From positions 1 through 15,674 of the forward strand of contig DQTF01000252.1 in NCBI GenBank assembly GCA_015662935.1: a DNA stretch of 15,674 nt. The letters are read 5' to 3'. The first letter of the stretch is position 1; every line of letters starts with the position of its first letter. The DNA comes from Crocinitomicaceae bacterium (GTDB lineage Bacteria > Bacteroidota > Bacteroidia > Flavobacteriales_D > Crocinitomicaceae). The position numbers were made by a program, and so were the translations under genes. The notes beneath the pieces are model-generated. The model saw nothing but the letters and a program-made list of their open reading frames with translations, was not told the origin of the DNA and searched no databases. Positions 1 to 7,994 of this stretch are shown piece by piece.

Positions 1-3000
1 AATATCTCCAGCATTTGGTGCTTCAATATCGAAGTCAATGGCAGGTTTGGTTAATGACTCACTCAATTTAAGATAACATAGCACTTGTTGATGCGAACCG
101 GAACCTTGCGCAAGTGTATTGTTGGTAATTGCCGCAATATTTGCATTCACACGGTAGAATGTCCTTAAATCTAAAATTGCATCGTACGGATCTCCTGTCC
201 AATTGATTGTGCCTCCTTCTTCAATGTAAAATTTCTGACGAACTGGTCCCATCGCAAAATCATAAACTCCATTTTTGACAGAGAAGATACCGTTCATTGT
301 GATATCACCGATATTGTTGACATCAATGTCAATATTACCAGAACCTTTTGCAGTAATTATATCTCCCAATTCTTCGTCAAAAATAAGTTTAATGACCGCA
401 TTTTCATTGATGTCAAAATTTAAATTTAAATCAACTCCTGTAAAATCAAATTTTGGATCAATAGCAACTTCAGTAGTGTCTTTGTTCTCGTCTATGAATA
501 CGATAAAATTCTCGTCATCAATTTCTCCGACACCGTACATTGGAATGTTAATGAGTGTTTTCTTTGCTGATTTTAAATCAACGGTAATTTCTAGGTTGTC
601 GGTATATCCAAATATATTTACTATTCCTGTTGCATATGCAGTTCCGTAATATGGATCGCCAGGAACATGTTCCGTTTCCAGGACTAAGAATTCTTCAAGA
701 GGAAGGGGAACCCAAGGATTATCAGGATCTTTATTAATGGCATCTTCTTCTAAATCGAAAAGTAAGTCAAAGTTAAAGTCAGCAAAATTATCGTGGTAAA
801 CAGAACCTATAATTTTACCTGCGTTTCCTATTTCATCAAAAATTGGCAATCCATTAATATAGAATCCATACTTATCGACTTCTATTGGACCTTCAATTCC
901 AAAGCTAGTTCCAAGGATTTCTATTTTTGCAGAACCACCATTCAATTGAACAATACCTGCAAGTTCTGGTTCGTTAGGAGAGCCTGAAACTTTGATCGTA
1001 CCATTTAGCAGCCCTCCAATTTCAGAAACTAAATCAGGACTAAAAAAAGCGTTGGCAAATTGAATGTCAGTTTGATTAAAAAACAGGTTGAAATCTAAGT
1101 TTTCAGACTCTCTTAATGGATAATAATCACCGATGAAGTTGAATGTTTGTAAATCTCTGTATAACAGGTCTCCTTGTAAAGCAATACTTTCGTTATTCTT
1201 TATCCATGTAGATTCTAAATTAATATCTCCAACGAGTTGGTCCTTTACAAAAAGCTCCTTTATTTTTGCTTCACCGACATATTGCATATTACTATAAGGA
1301 TTCGATATATATCCTTTAGCATTTAAATCACCCGAAAAATTGACACCTCCTAAAAGTTCAGAAATCTCATCAAGAATTACATTTTTGATATCAAAATTCA
1401 GATGTTGATTATCATTCTTAGACACACTTCCATTGATTTTTATTTCTTGATTACCTCTAGAGAATATAAAGTCATCAACAGAGATGGTGTCATTTGCAAT
1501 ACTAAAATTAGATAGGTTTTCAACCTCCCATTTCAGTTCTTTGATACTAATATATGAAGGTTCTAGAATAAAATCATAATGCGACCAATCTGAAATCTCT
1601 GTTTCCCAAATAATAGATGATTCATTAATGGTATGTTGTCCCCATGATAGATTAGAATTAAGAATATCATCATTCCCCCTCCCTTTAAAGTAAACATCAG
1701 AGAAATAGACTGAATCATCAATTTGCACTTCATTAATATGATATGCGGCAACGATATTTGTGGTGTCCATTACCTGATGCAAATCAAGGTTATTGAAAAG
1801 AATTGTTTTGTATTGAATCCAATCTGATTTTAAATCAACCAAGAAATTTGCTTCATTCTCAAGGAAATGTCCATTAATCGTAGTTTCCGGAGCAACCTTA
1901 AGCTCTGGTAAAAAGATGGATAAAAAGTTGGTAGGATCTTTAATGTTAAAGTTGAAGTGGAAATTATCAGTGCTGTGATTCACGTAGTTGTTTTTAGCAC
2001 CGGATTTAAATTCTAGTGCCGGAAATATTTTAGAGAAGTTATGTTTGAAATCTTCAATGATGTTATTGTAGTCAAATTTCCCTTTTAATTCTGCATCCAT
2101 GATTTCAGAATTTAGTGTAAATAAATCTTCTTTCAGTCCTCTATCGATATCAATATTTAAAGAAGGAAGTGTAACGACTTTATCTCCTTCTTTGTAAGAG
2201 AATGAATTCATTCTAATGTTACCTTGAAAGTTATTTGGATTGGTTCCTGTTAAGTCAATTTTTAAAGCCGAACTCAAAGATGATGGAATTTTAGTGAAAT
2301 TTAATTTATCCATCAGTGCATCCTGAACTATTACAGAAAAATCGAGGTGTAATTCTTTACTAAAATCAACAATTCCATCATACGTCAATGCGATATTGTC
2401 ATCTTTAACGTCAATTTTTCCTTCAAAAGAATTATTAATTAATTGACCTTCAATGATGTTGATGTTATTGTAAGCATAACCTAAATAGTCAAATCGATTC
2501 ACATCGCCTTCAATAGAATTAAAGTGAATTTTTGAAGGAGAAAAAGCTTCGCCGGATAGGAAGAAAACTCCATCAACCTTTCCTAATTCATTCTGACCAA
2601 TAAATTCCCCAAGGTCAAAGTTTTCAATTTTTACATCGTATTCACTAGCAGAAGATTTTTCAAATAGGAATGAATTATTTCTTTCATTATGCGAGAATAT
2701 AATTCCATTGTCCATTCTTACCGAACCTAAATTTGTATTGATATTTTTAGAAGCAATGACAAACTGGGAGTAGAAGCCATCTAGACTCGTATGGTTCACT
2801 TCAAAGAATCCTAATTTTTGAATTTTTTTATCGATAGATATGTACTCACTACCATAACTATCAGGCATTTTTATAGATTGTAATTCTGCTAAATCAATGT
2901 ATGCATAATCAATCTTCTCTTGATAGAATCCCGATTTTAAATCTCTATAATCTGGAATATTTATGGTGCCTGAAAAATTAGTATTCTCTCGAATCTTTAA

Positions 3001-3933
3001 CTCAATATTTTTCAAGCGTAAATTTTTAACTTCTTTTTGTACAAGTGAAGAGAAACGAACCGTATCATTCATTCCTTTTAGAATAGGAGCGAAGTAGGCA
3101 ACCTCAGAAAGTGATACGATACTGTTGTTGATTCTTGCGTCAAATTGAACTTTATCCACAAATTGTTTAAAATCTGGAAATTCATTTGAGAGCATATTAA
3201 ATCTTGGTGCATAAATGATGGAACCAGGAGTGATGATGTGTAAATCTGTTAAGAACACTCCATCTTTAGAAACCTTTGCTTGTGCATTCAATTTGTCTAG
3301 AATGAAGCCTGATTTTTCTACTAACGAAACAGAAGTGATTGTTCCAGAGTATTCATTGTTGTCAATGAGAATGTCATCAACAACTGCATTGATTTTTTTT
3401 CCTACTAAATGAAAGTAATCAACACCGTAATCTTTTTTTGGATAGCGAGCATCGTCGTATTTAAAAGTTGTTTCTGAAAGGATTACTTTTTTTACTTTAA
3501 GTGTGATGTTTGATTTTTTCTTCTTTGATTTAAATCGTTCTTTGATAAACTGGTAATTAAAAAGACCTTCTTGATTTCTTTTGAGGTGAATTGTTCCTTC
3601 GTTTAATTCAACCTCTCCAATTTCAAATTTCTTATCAGCTAAATTGTAGTCTGTGATTGTAGCGAACAAAGTTTTTACAGCAAATAATGTGTCATTGGCT
3701 TCATCTTTCATTAAGAATCCATTCAATGCTATTTCATTGGGGAACAAAACATCGATCTTGTCAATTTTGACTTCTACGTTTAATTCTTTTGAAAGATAAT
3801 CAGTCGCTTTTTTAGCTAGATAGGTTTGTACAGGAGAAGTTCTAATTAAAAAGACAAATAAAATCGACAGTATTAAAATCCATTCTAGGGTGATGCCTAG
3901 AATTCGTCCTGATATTTTCATTAATTTTGCCAT
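1..3933 (-). CDS. tamB: TamB-family translocation/assembly protein, 3' end cut by window edge
   Basis: Reading the minus strand from the ATG at 3933 gives 1311 codons with no stop, so the frame runs off the window at base 1. The start of the protein has a basic stretch and one hydrophobic anchor (about residues 9-31), then AsmA-like sequence and a very long beta-rich, repetitive region typical of the TamB groove. Near the window edge is the conserved TamB C-terminal (DUF490) segment, including GIFSVKNGVYDF, INWTGDPYDA and a nearby KLSESLTKPAIDFDIEAP. Family knowledge: TamB is an inner-membrane-anchored bridge across the periplasm used in outer-membrane protein assembly and lipid transport. 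Bacteroidota forms usually have 1450 or more residues, so perhaps 100-200 are missing here. A second ATG at codon 5 (3921) is a possible start. It diverges from tsaD, an arrangement I recall as common in flavobacteria. Confidence 0.93.
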   Translation of the reverse strand, partial: MAKLMKISGRILGITLEWILILSILFVFLIRTSPVQTYLAKKATDYLSKELNVEVKIDKIDVLFPNEIALNGFLMKDEANDTLFAVKTLFATITDYNLADKKFEIGEVELNEGTIHLKRNQEGLFNYQFIKERFKSKKKKSNITLKVKKVILSETTFKYDDARYPKKDYGVDYFHLVGKKINAVVDDILIDNNEYSGTITSVSLVEKSGFILDKLNAQAKVSKDGVFLTDLHIITPGSIIYAPRFNMLSNEFPDFKQFVDKVQFDARINNSIVSLSEVAYFAPILKGMNDTVRFSSLVQKEVKNLRLKNIELKIRENTNFSGTINIPDYRDLKSGFYQEKIDYAYIDLAELQSIKMPDSYGSEYISIDKKIQKLGFFEVNHTSLDGFYSQFVIASKNINTNLGSVRMDNGIIFSHNERNNSFLFEKSSASEYDVKIENFDLGEFIGQNELGKVDGVFFLSGEAFSPSKIHFNSIEGDVNRFDYLGYAYNNINIIEGQLINNSFEGKIDVKDDNIALTYDGIVDFSKELHLDFSVIVQDALMDKLNFTKIPSSLSSALKIDLTGTNPNNFQGNIRMNSFSYKEGDKVVTLPSLNIDIDRGLKEDLFTLNSEIMDAELKGKFDYNNIIEDFKHNFSKIFPALEFKSGAKNNYVNHSTDNFHFNFNIKDPTNFLSIFLPELKVAPETTINGHFLENEANFLVDLKSDWIQYKTILFNNLDLHQVMDTTNIVAAYHINEVQIDDSVYFSDVYFKGRGNDDILNSNLSWGQHTINESSIIWETEISDWSHYDFILEPSYISIKELKWEVENLSNFSIANDTISVDDFIFSRGNQEIKINGSVSKNDNQHLNFDIKNVILDEISELLGGVNFSGDLNAKGYISNPYSNMQYVGEAKIKELFVKDQLVGDINLESTWIKNNESIALQGDLLYRDLQTFNFIGDYYPLRESENLDFNLFFNQTDIQFANAFFSPDLVSEIGGLLNGTIKVSGSPNEPELAGIVQLNGGSAKIEILGTSFGIEGPIEVDKYGFYINGLPIFDEIGNAGKIIGSVYHDNFADFNFDLLFDLEEDAINKDPDNPWVPLPLEEFLVLETEHVPGDPYYGTAYATGIVNIFGYTDNLEITVDLKSAKKTLINIPMYGVGEIDDENFIVFIDENKDTTEVAIDPKFDFTGVDLNLNFDINENAVIKLIFDEELGDIITAKGSGNIDIDVNNIGDITMNGIFSVKNGVYDFAMGPVRQKFYIEEGGTINWTGDPYDAILDLRTFYRVNANIAAITNNTLAQGSGSHQQVLCYLKLSESLTKPAIDFDIEAPNAGDI
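3922..3929 (+). promoter_or_regulatory. Candidate -7 element for tsaD
   Basis: TAATTTTG matches the Bacteroidota sigma-A -7 consensus TAnnTTTG at every fixed base and lies 24 bases before the GTG proposed as the tsaD start. That would give a leader of about 18 bases. It lies inside the first codons of the divergent tamB gene. No TTG -33 element is visible at the usual distance, so the call rests on one short motif in AT-rich DNA. Confidence 0.35.
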
Positions 3934-3939
3934 TCTTTA

Positions 3940-3972
3940 CAAACATAAACATTGTGCGCCAAAAAGAAACAA
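3940..3972 (-). promoter_or_regulatory. Candidate promoter for tamB
   Basis: On the minus strand TATGTTTG (3947 to 3940) is a full match to TAnnTTTG. A TTG lies 22 bases further upstream (3972-3970), within the accepted spacing but at its long end. Transcription would begin close to 3933, so the tamB message would be leaderless from the first ATG or have about 12 bases before the ATG at 3921. The elements lie inside the first codons of tsaD. Confidence 0.35.
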
Positions 3973-4982
3973 TAATTCTCGGTATTGAATCATCTTGTGA
4001 CGATACTTCTGCTGCAATACTCAAAAATGACACCATTTTGTCAAATGTAATCGCTGGACAAGATGTTCACAAAGAATACGGTGGAGTAGTGCCAGAATTA
4101 GCAAGCCGGGCACATTTGCAGAATATCATTCCTGTGGTTGATGCTGCTATTAGTCAAGCAGGAATTAAAAAAGAAGACATTGATGCGATTGCTTTCACAA
4201 AAGGCCCTGGTTTATTAGGATCGTTGGTGGTTGGGACTTCTTTTGCAAAAACATTTGCACTAGCAATGGATATTCCTCTGTTAGATGTAAATCACATGTA
4301 CGGACATGTTTTGGCACATTTCATTAAAGACGGTGATAAAGCAATGCCAAAATTCCCATTTCTTTGCTTAACAGTTTCTGGAGGACATACGCAGATTGTT
4401 TTAATAAAGAATCATTTAGAAATGGAAATTATTGGATCTACTATTGATGATGCTGCAGGAGAAGCTTTTGATAAGGCTGCAAAGATGTTAGGTTTTCCAT
4501 ATCCAGGAGGACCGCTAATTGATAAGTATGCTAAAGATGGCGACGCGACTCAATTTCAATTTGCAAAACCTCGGGTTCCTGATTATAATTTTAGTTTCAG
4601 TGGATTGAAAACATCTATTCTATATTTTTTGCAAAAACAAGAGAAAGAAAACCCCGATTTTATTCAAGAGAATTTAGCCGACCTTTGTGCGTCCATTCAA
4701 AAAACGATTGTCGATGTTTTAATGAAGCAATTGGAAAGAGTTGCCAATGATTTGTCCATCAAAGAAATTGCGATCGCAGGTGGTGTTTCTGCAAATTCAG
4801 AATTGCGTAGTCGAATTTTGAAAAGAAAAGAAAACATGGGGTGGAATGTGTATGTCCCTCGTTTTGAATACTGTACAGATAATGCTGCAATGATTGCTAT
4901 CACTGGAAAATTTATGCTAGCTCAAGAATTGTTTACCGATCAAAAGGTTACTGCTCAAGCTAGGATTCCATTTTCCAAATAA
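3954..4982 (+). CDS. tsaD: tRNA N6-adenosine threonylcarbamoyltransferase TsaD
   Basis: TsaD (Gcp/YgjD) is the catalytic subunit that transfers threonylcarbamoyl from TC-AMP to A37 of tRNAs reading ANN codons, making t6A in the cytoplasm with TsaB and TsaE. From the GTG start (342 aa) the landmarks are the ASKHA nucleotide motif GIESSCDDTSAAI (10-22), GPGLLGSL, metal ligands in HMYGH (His114 and His118), SGGHTQ (142-147), DDAAGEAFDK, GGVSANSELR (276-285) and CTDNAAM with the metal Asp at about 309. The family is usually 335-345 aa. A TTG at 3927 would add nine residues, but it lies within a likely -7 promoter box and before the conserved N-terminus, so GTG at 3954 is preferred. No ATG is available. 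It diverges from tamB, and no Shine-Dalgarno is seen. Confidence 0.95.
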   Translation: MRQKETIILGIESSCDDTSAAILKNDTILSNVIAGQDVHKEYGGVVPELASRAHLQNIIPVVDAAISQAGIKKEDIDAIAFTKGPGLLGSLVVGTSFAKTFALAMDIPLLDVNHMYGHVLAHFIKDGDKAMPKFPFLCLTVSGGHTQIVLIKNHLEMEIIGSTIDDAAGEAFDKAAKMLGFPYPGGPLIDKYAKDGDATQFQFAKPRVPDYNFSFSGLKTSILYFLQKQEKENPDFIQENLADLCASIQKTIVDVLMKQLERVANDLSIKEIAIAGGVSANSELRSRILKRKENMGWNVYVPRFEYCTDNAAMIAITGKFMLAQELFTDQKVTAQARIPFSK

Positions 4983-5003
4983 ATGAGATCCGTCTAAAAA
5001 GCT

Positions 5004-5033
5004 TGCAAAACCGATTTATTAGTTGTACATTCT
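5004..5033 (+). promoter_or_regulatory. Weak candidate promoter for the 5056 gene
   Basis: TTG at 5004-5006, a 19-base spacer and TACATTCT at 5026-5033 fit the Bacteroidota promoter spacing but match only four of the six fixed bases of TAnnTTTG. It falls in the 73-base gap after tsaD, which has no clear terminator, so read-through from tsaD is an equally good explanation. Confidence 0.2.
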
Positions 5034-5055
5034 CCCTGAATTAAAAATTAGTACT

Positions 5056-5337
5056 ATGCAAGCTTCTATAAAACCAACTCTCGTAGAGAAAGAAATTATT
5101 AGTTCATTACCTTTTAAAGCAGACTTAAAAGTAGAACAACATCCTAAGCTTTCTGAGCAAATTAAGAAGGCAACCAAACTCGGTAATTCTTACCGTAGAA
5201 AAGTTTCTATTTTATTTAAGGATGATCACGGCTTAAAACGTGTTGATACAACAATTTGGGCAAATGGTGAAAAATACATTTGTTTGAAGGGAGGTGTATG
5301 GATTCCAATTGAGAGAATTGTTGAAGTTAGAGCATAA
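5056..5337 (+). CDS. Small conserved-type protein of unknown function (93 aa)
   Basis: The frame is also open from a TTG at 5023, but the ATG at 5056 gives a natural start (MQASIKPTLVEK). The product has no signal peptide, membrane segment or cysteine pair; a single Cys lies in YICLKGG. It is probably cytoplasmic. The first half is helical and basic (KLSEQIKKATKLGNSYRRK). The second half alternates polar and hydrophobic residues in short strands (VSILFKDD, VDTTIWANG, KYICLKGG, WIPIERIVEV), which suggests a small beta barrel like those of Sm/SH3-type adaptor proteins. I recall similar roughly 90-residue proteins in flavobacterial genomes, always unannotated; that is memory, not a search. The downstream dsb genes begin 170 bases later and probably have their own promoter. 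Function unknown. Confidence 0.82.
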   Translation: MQASIKPTLVEKEIISSLPFKADLKVEQHPKLSEQIKKATKLGNSYRRKVSILFKDDHGLKRVDTTIWANGEKYICLKGGVWIPIERIVEVRA

Positions 5338-5404
5338 TTTAATTCTGGACCTTGTTGGGAATCCAATGTTAATTGAATAAAATTTACGTTTTTTAGTTTC
5401 TTAT

Positions 5405-5476
5405 ATGTATGTTTGTTCTAAGGATATCGTCTTAGGAGTTACGATGGTAATTGGCCTTGTTTTTTTGGCAATTTAG
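5405..5476 (+). other. Possible 23-codon hydrophobic leader ORF and hairpins before the dsb operon
   Basis: The gap 5338-5506 holds an ATG at 5405 followed by 23 codons ending in TAG at 5474-5476; an internal ATG at 5444 would give 10 codons. After a short head (MYVCSKD) the peptide is wholly hydrophobic (IVLGVTMVIGLVFLAI), like a tiny membrane segment. The same stretch can form two weak hairpins: CTAAG/CTTAG (5418-5422 with 5431-5435), and AATTG-CC/GG-CAATT around a T-rich loop (5449-5473). Such a short ORF can arise by chance, so this is only a candidate leader peptide or small protein. Confidence 0.15.
5408..5415 (+). promoter_or_regulatory. Candidate -7 element for the dsb operon
   Basis: TATGTTTG is a full match to TAnnTTTG, but no TTG lies 17-23 bases upstream. 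Transcription from here would leave a leader of about 85 bases before the ATG at 5507. An alternative is TTG at 5465-5467, a 17-base spacer and TATATAAG at 5485-5492, which has a poorer -7 box but a usual short leader. Which is used cannot be settled from sequence. Confidence 0.28.
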
Positions 5477-5506
5477 CCTGAGATTATATAAGAAAGAAAC
5501 TAAAAT

Positions 5507-6166
5507 ATGAAAAAATCATTTTTGATCATCATGCTGACTGCTATAGTTAGCTTTTTTTATGCAAACAATTTAAGTGCTCAACTTGAATTCCCAGAAGACA
5601 AAGTAAGTTGGAACTTCACAGTTGTTCAAGACGGTGAAAACGCAACGATTATCGGAACAATCACAATGGTTGAACATTGGCACATTTATGCAGCTAAACT
5701 ACCAGCCGATTCTTATTTAATAGCATCTGATGTTGTTCTTAAAAAGTCAACTAATTATAAAACACTAGGAGGAGTCATTGAACCAAAGCCTCATTTTGAA
5801 CACGATGATTTAGCAGATGAAGATTTATTTTATCACTCAAACACCATCAAACTCAAAAGAAAAATTAAAGTTCTTTCGGAAAAAGACTTCACATTGAAAG
5901 GTGTGTTCTCCTTTCAAACATGTGATGATACACATTGCTTGCCGCCACATGAAGCTGATTTTGAAGTGAAGATTAAAGGGGTTGCTAAGGAGGTTGATGT
6001 AGAAGGTTCTGCAAATGATTTTAGTTTAGTTTCTGGAGATGAAACTACAGATAAGAATGGGAATTCATTTGTTAAGGTTAATAATGAATGGTTTCAAGTG
6101 CCAGCAGGAAATAGTTCGGAATTCTATAAAAAATATTTAAGTCTTGGAGGGAAACATGAAGAATAA
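5507..6166 (+). CDS. Secreted DsbD-alpha-like thiol-disulfide protein (DsbD N-terminal domain)
   Basis: The 219-residue product begins with a signal peptide (about 1-25, ending LSAQ). Residues 26-160 fit the immunoglobulin-like N-terminal domain of DsbD. HWHIYAAK near residue 57 is a typical family feature, and FQTCDDTHCLPP holds Cys139 and Cys144, matching the redox pair of DsbD-alpha. In the family this domain takes electrons from the membrane channel of DsbD and passes them to periplasmic disulfide isomerases or cytochrome c maturation proteins. The final 50 or so residues (from about 165) are an acidic, low-complexity linker and a short segment with NGNSFVKVNNEWFQVP, not part of the usual domain. 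The gene overlaps the next one by 11 bases, so the two are probably cotranscribed and translationally coupled. The pair is a split version of what is often one DsbD protein. Confidence 0.85.
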   Translation: MKKSFLIIMLTAIVSFFYANNLSAQLEFPEDKVSWNFTVVQDGENATIIGTITMVEHWHIYAAKLPADSYLIASDVVLKKSTNYKTLGGVIEPKPHFEHDDLADEDLFYHSNTIKLKRKIKVLSEKDFTLKGVFSFQTCDDTHCLPPHEADFEVKIKGVAKEVDVEGSANDFSLVSGDETTDKNGNSFVKVNNEWFQVPAGNSSEFYKKYLSLGGKHEE

Positions 6167-7934
6167 AATTATCATATTATTTGTTGCACTGATTGGTTTT
6201 AGTGCATTTGGGTTTACAGCAGGTATGAGTTCTGTAGATGCTAAAGAGTTATTAACATTGGTTAATACTGAAAAAGATTTAACGGATGGATTAGCTTTGA
6301 TTGAGAATAGCGATAATATTGTAGAACTTAGTTCAGACAAAGAAATCATACAACTTGCAAAATCATTATCCGAAAAATATAATCTTGCTATTCCAGATTG
6401 GATGATTGTTTCTAATAGTACGGAAGCAGTTAATGAAACGGTTTCTAAATCTAATGTTGATAACTCAGGAAAGACTAAAGAAGAGTCTAAGTCTCTTTGG
6501 ATAATTTTCTTTTTGTCATTTGCTGCTGGATTTGCTGCTTTGCTCACACCTTGCGTTTTTCCAATGATACCAATGACAGTAAGTTTCTTTACGAAACAAA
6601 GTAAATCAAAAGCAGAGGGTATTAGAAATGCCATCATTTTTGGGATTTCTATCATTGTTATTTTTACACTTCTTGGAACTGTTGTTACATGGGCTTTTGG
6701 TTCTGATGCTCTGAACGCAATGTCAACGAATGTTTGGTTCAATTTAGTGTTCTTTGTGTTACTTATTGTTTTTGCTGTTTCATTTTTAGGTGCTTTCGAA
6801 ATAAGATTACCAAATTCTTGGTTAAATAAGGCAGATAGTAAAGCCGATAAAGGTGGGTTAATTGGTATCTTCTTTATGGCATTAGCATTGGCATTAGTTT
6901 CGTTTTCATGTACTGGTCCAATAGTAGGTTCTTTATTAGTTCAGTCAGCAACGCTTGGGGGAATTGCTCCAGCATTGGGGATGTTTGGTTTTTCTCTTGC
7001 TCTTGCATTACCTTTTACTTTATTTGCAGCTTTTCCAGGATGGATGAATTCTTTACCTAAATCTGGAGGCTGGTTAAATACTGTTAAAGTGGTTCTTGGT
7101 TTTTTAGAATTAGCTTTAGCGTTTAAATTTCTTTCTAATGCGGATTTGGTTGTTCAAGGACATTATCTTGAAAGAGAAATGTTTCTAGCAATTTGGATAG
7201 GGATATTTGGTGTCCTTGCGATTTACTTATTTGGGAAAATCACTTTACCTCACGATGATAAAGTTGAACGACTCTCAGTAGGACGTGCATTATTTGGAAC
7301 TGTTGTTGTCATTTTTGTGATCTACTTGATTCCGGGATTATGGGGAGCCCCATTAAAATTAATTAGTGGTTTTCCACCACCAATGTCTTATAGTGAATCT
7401 CCATCTGGTTTCGGAGGTGGAGGAGGAAGTATTTCCCATTCTTCTGCAGAAGTGAGTGAAGATATGCATCGAGGAGAACATGGAATTATGCTTTTTCATG
7501 ATTATGATAAAGGTATTGCTTATGCGAATAAAATTGGGAAACCAGTACTTCTAGATTTTACTGGGTATGCATGTGTAAATTGCCGTAGAATGGAGTCTAA
7601 TGTTTGGGGAGACCCTACTGTTTTAAATATTTTAAAGGATGAAGTGGTAATGATTTCTTTGTATGTTGATGATAAAACTGAATTGCCAATTGAAGAACAA
7701 AAAACGGTTCAAGTAACGGAGGATATTACTCGTGAATTGGAAACGTATGGCAACAAATGGAGTCATATCCAAGCAACTAGGTACCAAACAAATTCTCAAC
7801 CTTATTATAGAATGTTAGGTCCAGAAAATGAAGACTTAACGAATGGTTCTGCTGATTATCAAAACCATGGTAATCCAGAAGCTTTCAAAAAATGGTTAGA
7901 TGAAGGTCTTAAATTGTTCAAAGAGGCAAAATAA
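6156..7934 (+). CDS. dsbD: Thiol:disulfide interchange protein DsbD, transmembrane and thioredoxin domains
   Basis: From the ATG at 6156 the protein has 592 aa: signal peptide (1-22), a short extracytoplasmic helical segment (about 25-95), a linker, a membrane channel of about eight helices (113-400), a Gly/Ser-rich hinge (416-430) and a thioredoxin-like domain (435-592). Redox residues are Cys133 in TPCVFPMIP, Cys252 in FSCTGP and the CVNC pair Cys473/Cys476. A thioredoxin cis-Pro equivalent is likely in QPYY (about 549). DsbD carries electrons from cytoplasmic thioredoxin across the inner membrane to periplasmic substrates. The alpha domain is missing here and is encoded by the gene immediately upstream. 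The ATG is chosen over TTG at 6144 because it starts the signal peptide directly and is preceded by GGAGGG (6146-6151), a Shine-Dalgarno-like match that is unusual in this phylum. A terminator follows the stop. Confidence 0.93.
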   Translation: MKNKIIILFVALIGFSAFGFTAGMSSVDAKELLTLVNTEKDLTDGLALIENSDNIVELSSDKEIIQLAKSLSEKYNLAIPDWMIVSNSTEAVNETVSKSNVDNSGKTKEESKSLWIIFFLSFAAGFAALLTPCVFPMIPMTVSFFTKQSKSKAEGIRNAIIFGISIIVIFTLLGTVVTWAFGSDALNAMSTNVWFNLVFFVLLIVFAVSFLGAFEIRLPNSWLNKADSKADKGGLIGIFFMALALALVSFSCTGPIVGSLLVQSATLGGIAPALGMFGFSLALALPFTLFAAFPGWMNSLPKSGGWLNTVKVVLGFLELALAFKFLSNADLVVQGHYLEREMFLAIWIGIFGVLAIYLFGKITLPHDDKVERLSVGRALFGTVVVIFVIYLIPGLWGAPLKLISGFPPPMSYSESPSGFGGGGGSISHSSAEVSEDMHRGEHGIMLFHDYDKGIAYANKIGKPVLLDFTGYACVNCRRMESNVWGDPTVLNILKDEVVMISLYVDDKTELPIEEQKTVQVTEDITRELETYGNKWSHIQATRYQTNSQPYYRMLGPENEDLTNGSADYQNHGNPEAFKKWLDEGLKLFKEAK

Positions 7935-7952
7935 ACTCTTTCTTTTCATTCT

Positions 7953-7983
7953 AAAAATCCTTCTTTTACAAGAGGGATTTTTT
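7953..7983 (+). terminator. Intrinsic terminator of the dsb operon
   Basis: A 13-base-pair stem, left arm 7953-7965 and right arm 7970-7982, closes a four-base loop with only one G-T wobble. A run of T follows directly (7978-7983). It starts 18 bases after the dsbD stop. The recG start is only 12 bases beyond its end, so recG is separated from the dsb operon by this structure. Confidence 0.85.
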
Positions 7984-7994
7984 AATTTTACTCC

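Noticed and set aside
275..649. Plus-strand ORF of 124 codons opposite tamB
   Set aside because: It is antisense to the conserved TamB C-terminal region, is rich in Ser and Ile as expected for a shadow frame, and has no motif.
3927..3953. Longer tsaD from TTG at 3927
   Set aside because: It adds nine residues not expected in the family, overlaps the divergent tamB start and uses bases of a full -7 promoter match. GTG at 3954 gives a normal 342-aa protein.
6120..6170. Frameshift that broke a single dsbD gene
   Set aside because: The second gene starts with a complete signal peptide and the first ends in a distinct tail, so two real proteins explain the sequence better than a broken one.
6137..6742. 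Minus-strand ORF of 201 codons opposite dsbD
   Set aside because: It lies fully opposite a gene with clear DsbD motifs, has no recognisable domain and is a reading-frame shadow.
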